Source: CAZXCQ01 sp964639275
GTDB taxonomy: Bacteria; Desulfobacterota; DSM-4660; Desulfatiglandales; Desulfatiglandaceae
Direction of reading: 5' to 3'
DNA: 8,405 nt
Assembly (NCBI GenBank): GCA_964639275.1
Contig: CAZXCQ010000275.1
Span: forward strand, 1-8,405
A program made the position numbers and the translations under genes. The notes under the pieces are model-generated. The model saw nothing but the letters and a program-made list of their open reading frames with translations. It did no database searches and had not been told where the DNA came from. Shown piece by piece: positions 6,261 to 8,405 of the stretch. Positions within the stretch are counted from its first letter, which is position 1. Each line of letters starts with the position of its first letter.

Positions 6261-7344
6261 AAGGCATGGTGCCATGACAGCATGAAGGGGTTTGAGAAAT
6301 CGCGGGTTTTCTGCCTGTCAATATCTTTACCATGTCGTTGCTGGCAGCCAGGCGTTCAAATCCGCTGGTTATCAGTTCATCTACGGGGATAATATCGGAG
6401 ATCATGACATCGGTATCGATCTTTCCCTGTTCAAGAAAATCGAGCACCTCTCCATATTCATCATAGCTGCCCAAAACACCTTTCATCTCCACTTCCCTAT
6501 GTAAAAAAGCAAAGGCATCAAAAGGAACCTTCCCTTCCAGCAGACCAACCAGCATGATCTGACCACCGCTCTTGACACACTCTGTGGCAGCTTGAAATGT
6601 GGAGGGCACCCCGGCGCATTCAAAAATAATCTCAGGGCCTGTTCCATCTGTAAGGCTCAAGATGCTCTCCCTGAGCCCATCTCCCTCTGACTGGGGGTTC
6701 AGAGCAAAATCCGCCCCCAACCTCCGGGCAACAAGCGATTTTCTATCAGATACCTCCAGTACAATGATTTTCCCGGCACCTCCGGCCTTTAGCCGCTGTA
6801 AGATCCCGAGACCAATCATACCGGCGCCCATGATCAGTATGCGATCATCGGCCTTGAATCGAGAAAGACGGACGCTGTGAAAGGCAACAGAGAGGGGCTC
6901 CGCAAGGGCGGCCTGCTCAAAAGTCACGCCTGATGGAAGTTTAAAGAGCATCTGGTCGGGATATTTTATCCTGACATATTCACCAAAGGCCCCGTCGTTT
7001 TCAGGCCTTATACCAATGATCGTTTCCGGCCGCTTGGGGCAAAGCGAAAGCTGTCCCATCTTGCACCAGTGACACCTCAGACACGAGCCCGAGGGCTTGA
7101 CCGCCACCCTGTCCCCAACTCGCACTCCCCGGACCTTTTTTCCTGCCTCAGCCACGACGCCACTGAATTCGTGGCCCATCACCGTACCCGGCGGGTATAG
7201 AAGTCCAGTCTCATAGGCATGGACGTCCGACCCGCATATGCCGCAGTATTCAACCCTTACCAGTACTTCGCCTGATCCGATCCGGGGTTTGGATCTGTGC
7301 TGGAATTCTATTCTTCTCTTACCCACCAGAACCGGTGTTTTCAT
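6199..7344 (-). CDS. Zinc-dependent medium-chain alcohol/polyol dehydrogenase (threonine/sorbitol dehydrogenase-like) with repeat-derived C-terminal tail
   Basis: A 381-residue MDR-superfamily oxidoreductase, probably NAD-linked. The likely catalytic zinc ligands are C37, H58 and E59 (GHE), with E149 in the EPL motif nearby. The structural zinc site has all four cysteines: C88, C91, C94 and C102. The Rossmann motif GAGMIG is at 173-178, and E197 at the end of the next strand favours NAD over NADP. I chose the ATG at 7344 because GAGGTG sits 7 nt upstream on the minus strand. A GTG start at 7359 five codons earlier would overlap that site. The core ends near KILTGRKPAI (about 349), which is the usual family length. 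The last 32 residues look unlike the family, and residues 362-381 are read through repeat copy B. It lies downstream of the SDR gene with a 104-bp gap. The substrate is unknown; the threonine, sorbitol and butanediol dehydrogenase groups share these motifs. Confidence 0.9.
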   Translation of the reverse strand: MKTPVLVGKRRIEFQHRSKPRIGSGEVLVRVEYCGICGSDVHAYETGLLYPPGTVMGHEFSGVVAEAGKKVRGVRVGDRVAVKPSGSCLRCHWCKMGQLSLCPKRPETIIGIRPENDGAFGEYVRIKYPDQMLFKLPSGVTFEQAALAEPLSVAFHSVRLSRFKADDRILIMGAGMIGLGILQRLKAGGAGKIIVLEVSDRKSLVARRLGADFALNPQSEGDGLRESILSLTDGTGPEIIFECAGVPSTFQAATECVKSGGQIMLVGLLEGKVPFDAFAFLHREVEMKGVLGSYDEYGEVLDFLEQGKIDTDVMISDIIPVDELITSGFERLAASNDMVKILTGRKPAISQTPSCCHGTMPLRQGNGGSEPPLPSPSMNFE

Positions 7345-7448
7345 GTCAGGGCACCTCACTTGAAAGGAAAAAATTCCCTGTGCTTTGCTCCCATGAGCAC
7401 CCGATGAGCATTGAGGCCCATCCCCATCTCGACGGAATTGTGTACCCC
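7345..7448 (-). other. Spacer between SDR and alcohol dehydrogenase genes
   Basis: A 104-bp gap holding the dehydrogenase ribosome site at its downstream end and a minor 5-bp hairpin (TGCTC/GAGCA, 7386-7399). No terminator or promoter is clear, so co-transcription is possible but not shown. Confidence 0.4.
7352..7357 (-). promoter_or_regulatory. Shine-Dalgarno site deciding the alcohol dehydrogenase start
   Basis: On the minus strand this reads GAGGTG, 7 nt before the ATG at 7344. It overlaps the alternative GTG start codon at 7359-7357, which makes that longer start unlikely. Confidence 0.8.
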
Positions 7449-8267
7449 TTAACTGAAGACCGCTCCCCCATCGACATTGATGGCCTGCCCCGTAATATCT
7501 TCGGCCTCATCAGATGCGAGAAATACTGCCATATGACCGATAGACTCGGGGCTTTGTGCCCTCCCAAGCGGAACCCGCGTCCGGATGATTTCGTCAAAGA
7601 TTTCAGTCGGGCCCATATCCTTAAACGCCGGATAGGTCTTTGCCATGATCTTTCCCGCAATCACCGACATGGGGGTCCAGATAAACCCGGGACAGATCGT
7701 GTTCACGTTGACGTTATATGGTCCTAACTGTGCAGCGATTGCCTGGCTGAGGACAATCACGCCCGCCTTGCTTGCCGAATAGTGGGGGATCCAGTCCGAT
7801 GCCCTTCGCCCGGCAATAGAGGAGATATTTATGATTTTCCCCTTCTTCTCTTGCTTAAAGTAGGGCACAACGGCCCGGTTGCACAAAAAGACCCCTTTGA
7901 GATTTGTATCGATAGCCAGGCTCCAGTCATCCTCAGAAATATTCTCAATCCGCGTAAAGTCTTCTGTAATTGTCTTGTCAGAATATCCCGGAACACCCGC
8001 ACAGCAAACCAGGATATCAATCCGGCCCATCTCTTCCAGGGCTTTCTCGATCAGGTCATCACAGTCCCGGCCATTGCGAACGTCCGTCCGGATTGCTAAG
8101 GCATTTCGACCCAGTCTCGATATCTTGTCAGCGACGCTCTCGGCCGATCTCAGGTCCAGATCGCTTACAACGACGTCCGCACCTTCTCTGGCCATACATA
8201 CGCAAATCCCCTCTCCGATGCCGCTTCCACCACCCGTTATAACGGCTACCCTGTTCTTTAATCTCAT
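7449..8267 (-). CDS. Short-chain dehydrogenase/reductase (SDR), classical type, probably NAD-dependent
   Basis: With the start at ATG 8267 the protein has 272 residues, right for a classical SDR. The cofactor motif TGGGSGIG is at 11-18. D36 at the end of the second strand points to NAD(H). The catalytic tetrad is N122, S150, Y163 and K167 (YSASK). The family C-terminal stretch ITGQAINVDGG is present before FS. The usual NNAG strand-stabilising motif reads CCAG (88-91), an unusual change. The segment PGFIWTPM is the usual PG motif. The frame stays open upstream to the window edge, but residues encoded there do not resemble SDRs, and the family normally begins 5-10 residues before the TGxxxGxG motif. 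The ribosome site for 8267 is weak: AGGA touches the ATG and a GCGGGG lies 11 nt upstream. It is upstream of and in the same direction as the zinc dehydrogenase, so the two may be co-transcribed. The substrate is unknown. Confidence 0.9.
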   Translation of the reverse strand: MRLKNRVAVITGGGSGIGEGICVCMAREGADVVVSDLDLRSAESVADKISRLGRNALAIRTDVRNGRDCDDLIEKALEEMGRIDILVCCAGVPGYSDKTITEDFTRIENISEDDWSLAIDTNLKGVFLCNRAVVPYFKQEKKGKIINISSIAGRRASDWIPHYSASKAGVIVLSQAIAAQLGPYNVNVNTICPGFIWTPMSVIAGKIMAKTYPAFKDMGPTEIFDEIIRTRVPLGRAQSPESIGHMAVFLASDEAEDITGQAINVDGGAVFS

Positions 8268-8405
8268 TCCTACTATTACCCCGCTCCCGGGTAGTCCCCT
8301 CTTCGCTTTACCCCGATGTTGCAAAAAATGTAACTTCTCAAAAACCCGGAGATAAATCGATTGTGGTGAGGCATGGGGGTCTTTTTTTCTTCCACATGCC
8401 CCCAA
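8268..8405 (-). other. Upstream region of the SDR gene, to the window edge
   Basis: This 138-bp stretch would hold the promoter or the end of an upstream gene. The minus-strand frame of the SDR stays open through it, but its translation is low in recognisable features. A 6-bp inverted repeat (GGCATG about 8370-8375, CATGCC 8395-8400) flanks a pyrimidine tract with seven consecutive T on the plus strand. I cannot assign a promoter or terminator from this alone. Confidence 0.35.

Noticed and set aside
7345..7359. Alcohol dehydrogenase start at GTG 7359
   Set aside because: The GTG overlaps the ribosome site GAGGTG, which is well spaced for the ATG at 7344.
7879..8355. 158-codon plus-strand frame opposite the SDR
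   Set aside because: It is antisense to a gene with all SDR motifs, with a biased composition typical of a shadow frame.
8268..8405. SDR extended by 46 residues to the window edge
   Set aside because: The extra residues do not resemble an SDR N-terminus or a signal peptide; ATG 8267 places the cofactor motif at the normal distance.

Overview
The window looks like a piece of a moderate-GC Gram-negative chromosome. The gene set fits an anaerobic Desulfobacterota-type (formerly deltaproteobacterial) organism: a LIV-type (branched-chain amino acid family, HAAT) ABC transporter operon with an acyl-CoA synthetase gene inside it, next to NAD-dependent oxidoreductases. The lineage is inferred from gene content and protein style. 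No rRNA or marker gene is present to prove it.

Plus strand, 2-6144: a permease gene of the LivM type runs in from the left edge. It is followed by a secreted periplasmic substrate-binding protein (1137-2312), a long-chain-type AMP-forming acyl-CoA synthetase (2473-4377), a LivG-type ATPase (4387-5193) and a LivF-type ATPase (5341-6144). The partner permease LivH is not in the window and would be expected just to the left. Together these genes would capture a ligand in the periplasm, move it inward using two ATPases, and possibly trap it as a CoA thioester. The ligase suggests a carboxylic acid (fatty, aromatic or branched) rather than a plain amino acid, but that is inference.

Minus strand, 8267 down to 6199: a short-chain dehydrogenase/reductase (SDR) is followed by a zinc-dependent medium-chain alcohol dehydrogenase (MDR). 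They lie in the same direction, convergent with the transporter operon. Both carry an acidic residue at the end of the second Rossmann strand, which favours NAD(H).

The most unusual structure is a pair of related palindromic repeats. One lies between livG and livF (5232-5325). The other lies between livF and the alcohol dehydrogenase (6185-6260). They are in register exactly 953 bp apart, so livF sits between direct repeats. The second copy overlaps the 3' end of the dehydrogenase and appears to supply its last 20 or so residues. A separate 12-bp perfect inverted repeat sits between the binding-protein gene and the ligase gene. No tRNA, rRNA, CRISPR array, transposase gene or convincing rho-independent terminator was seen.
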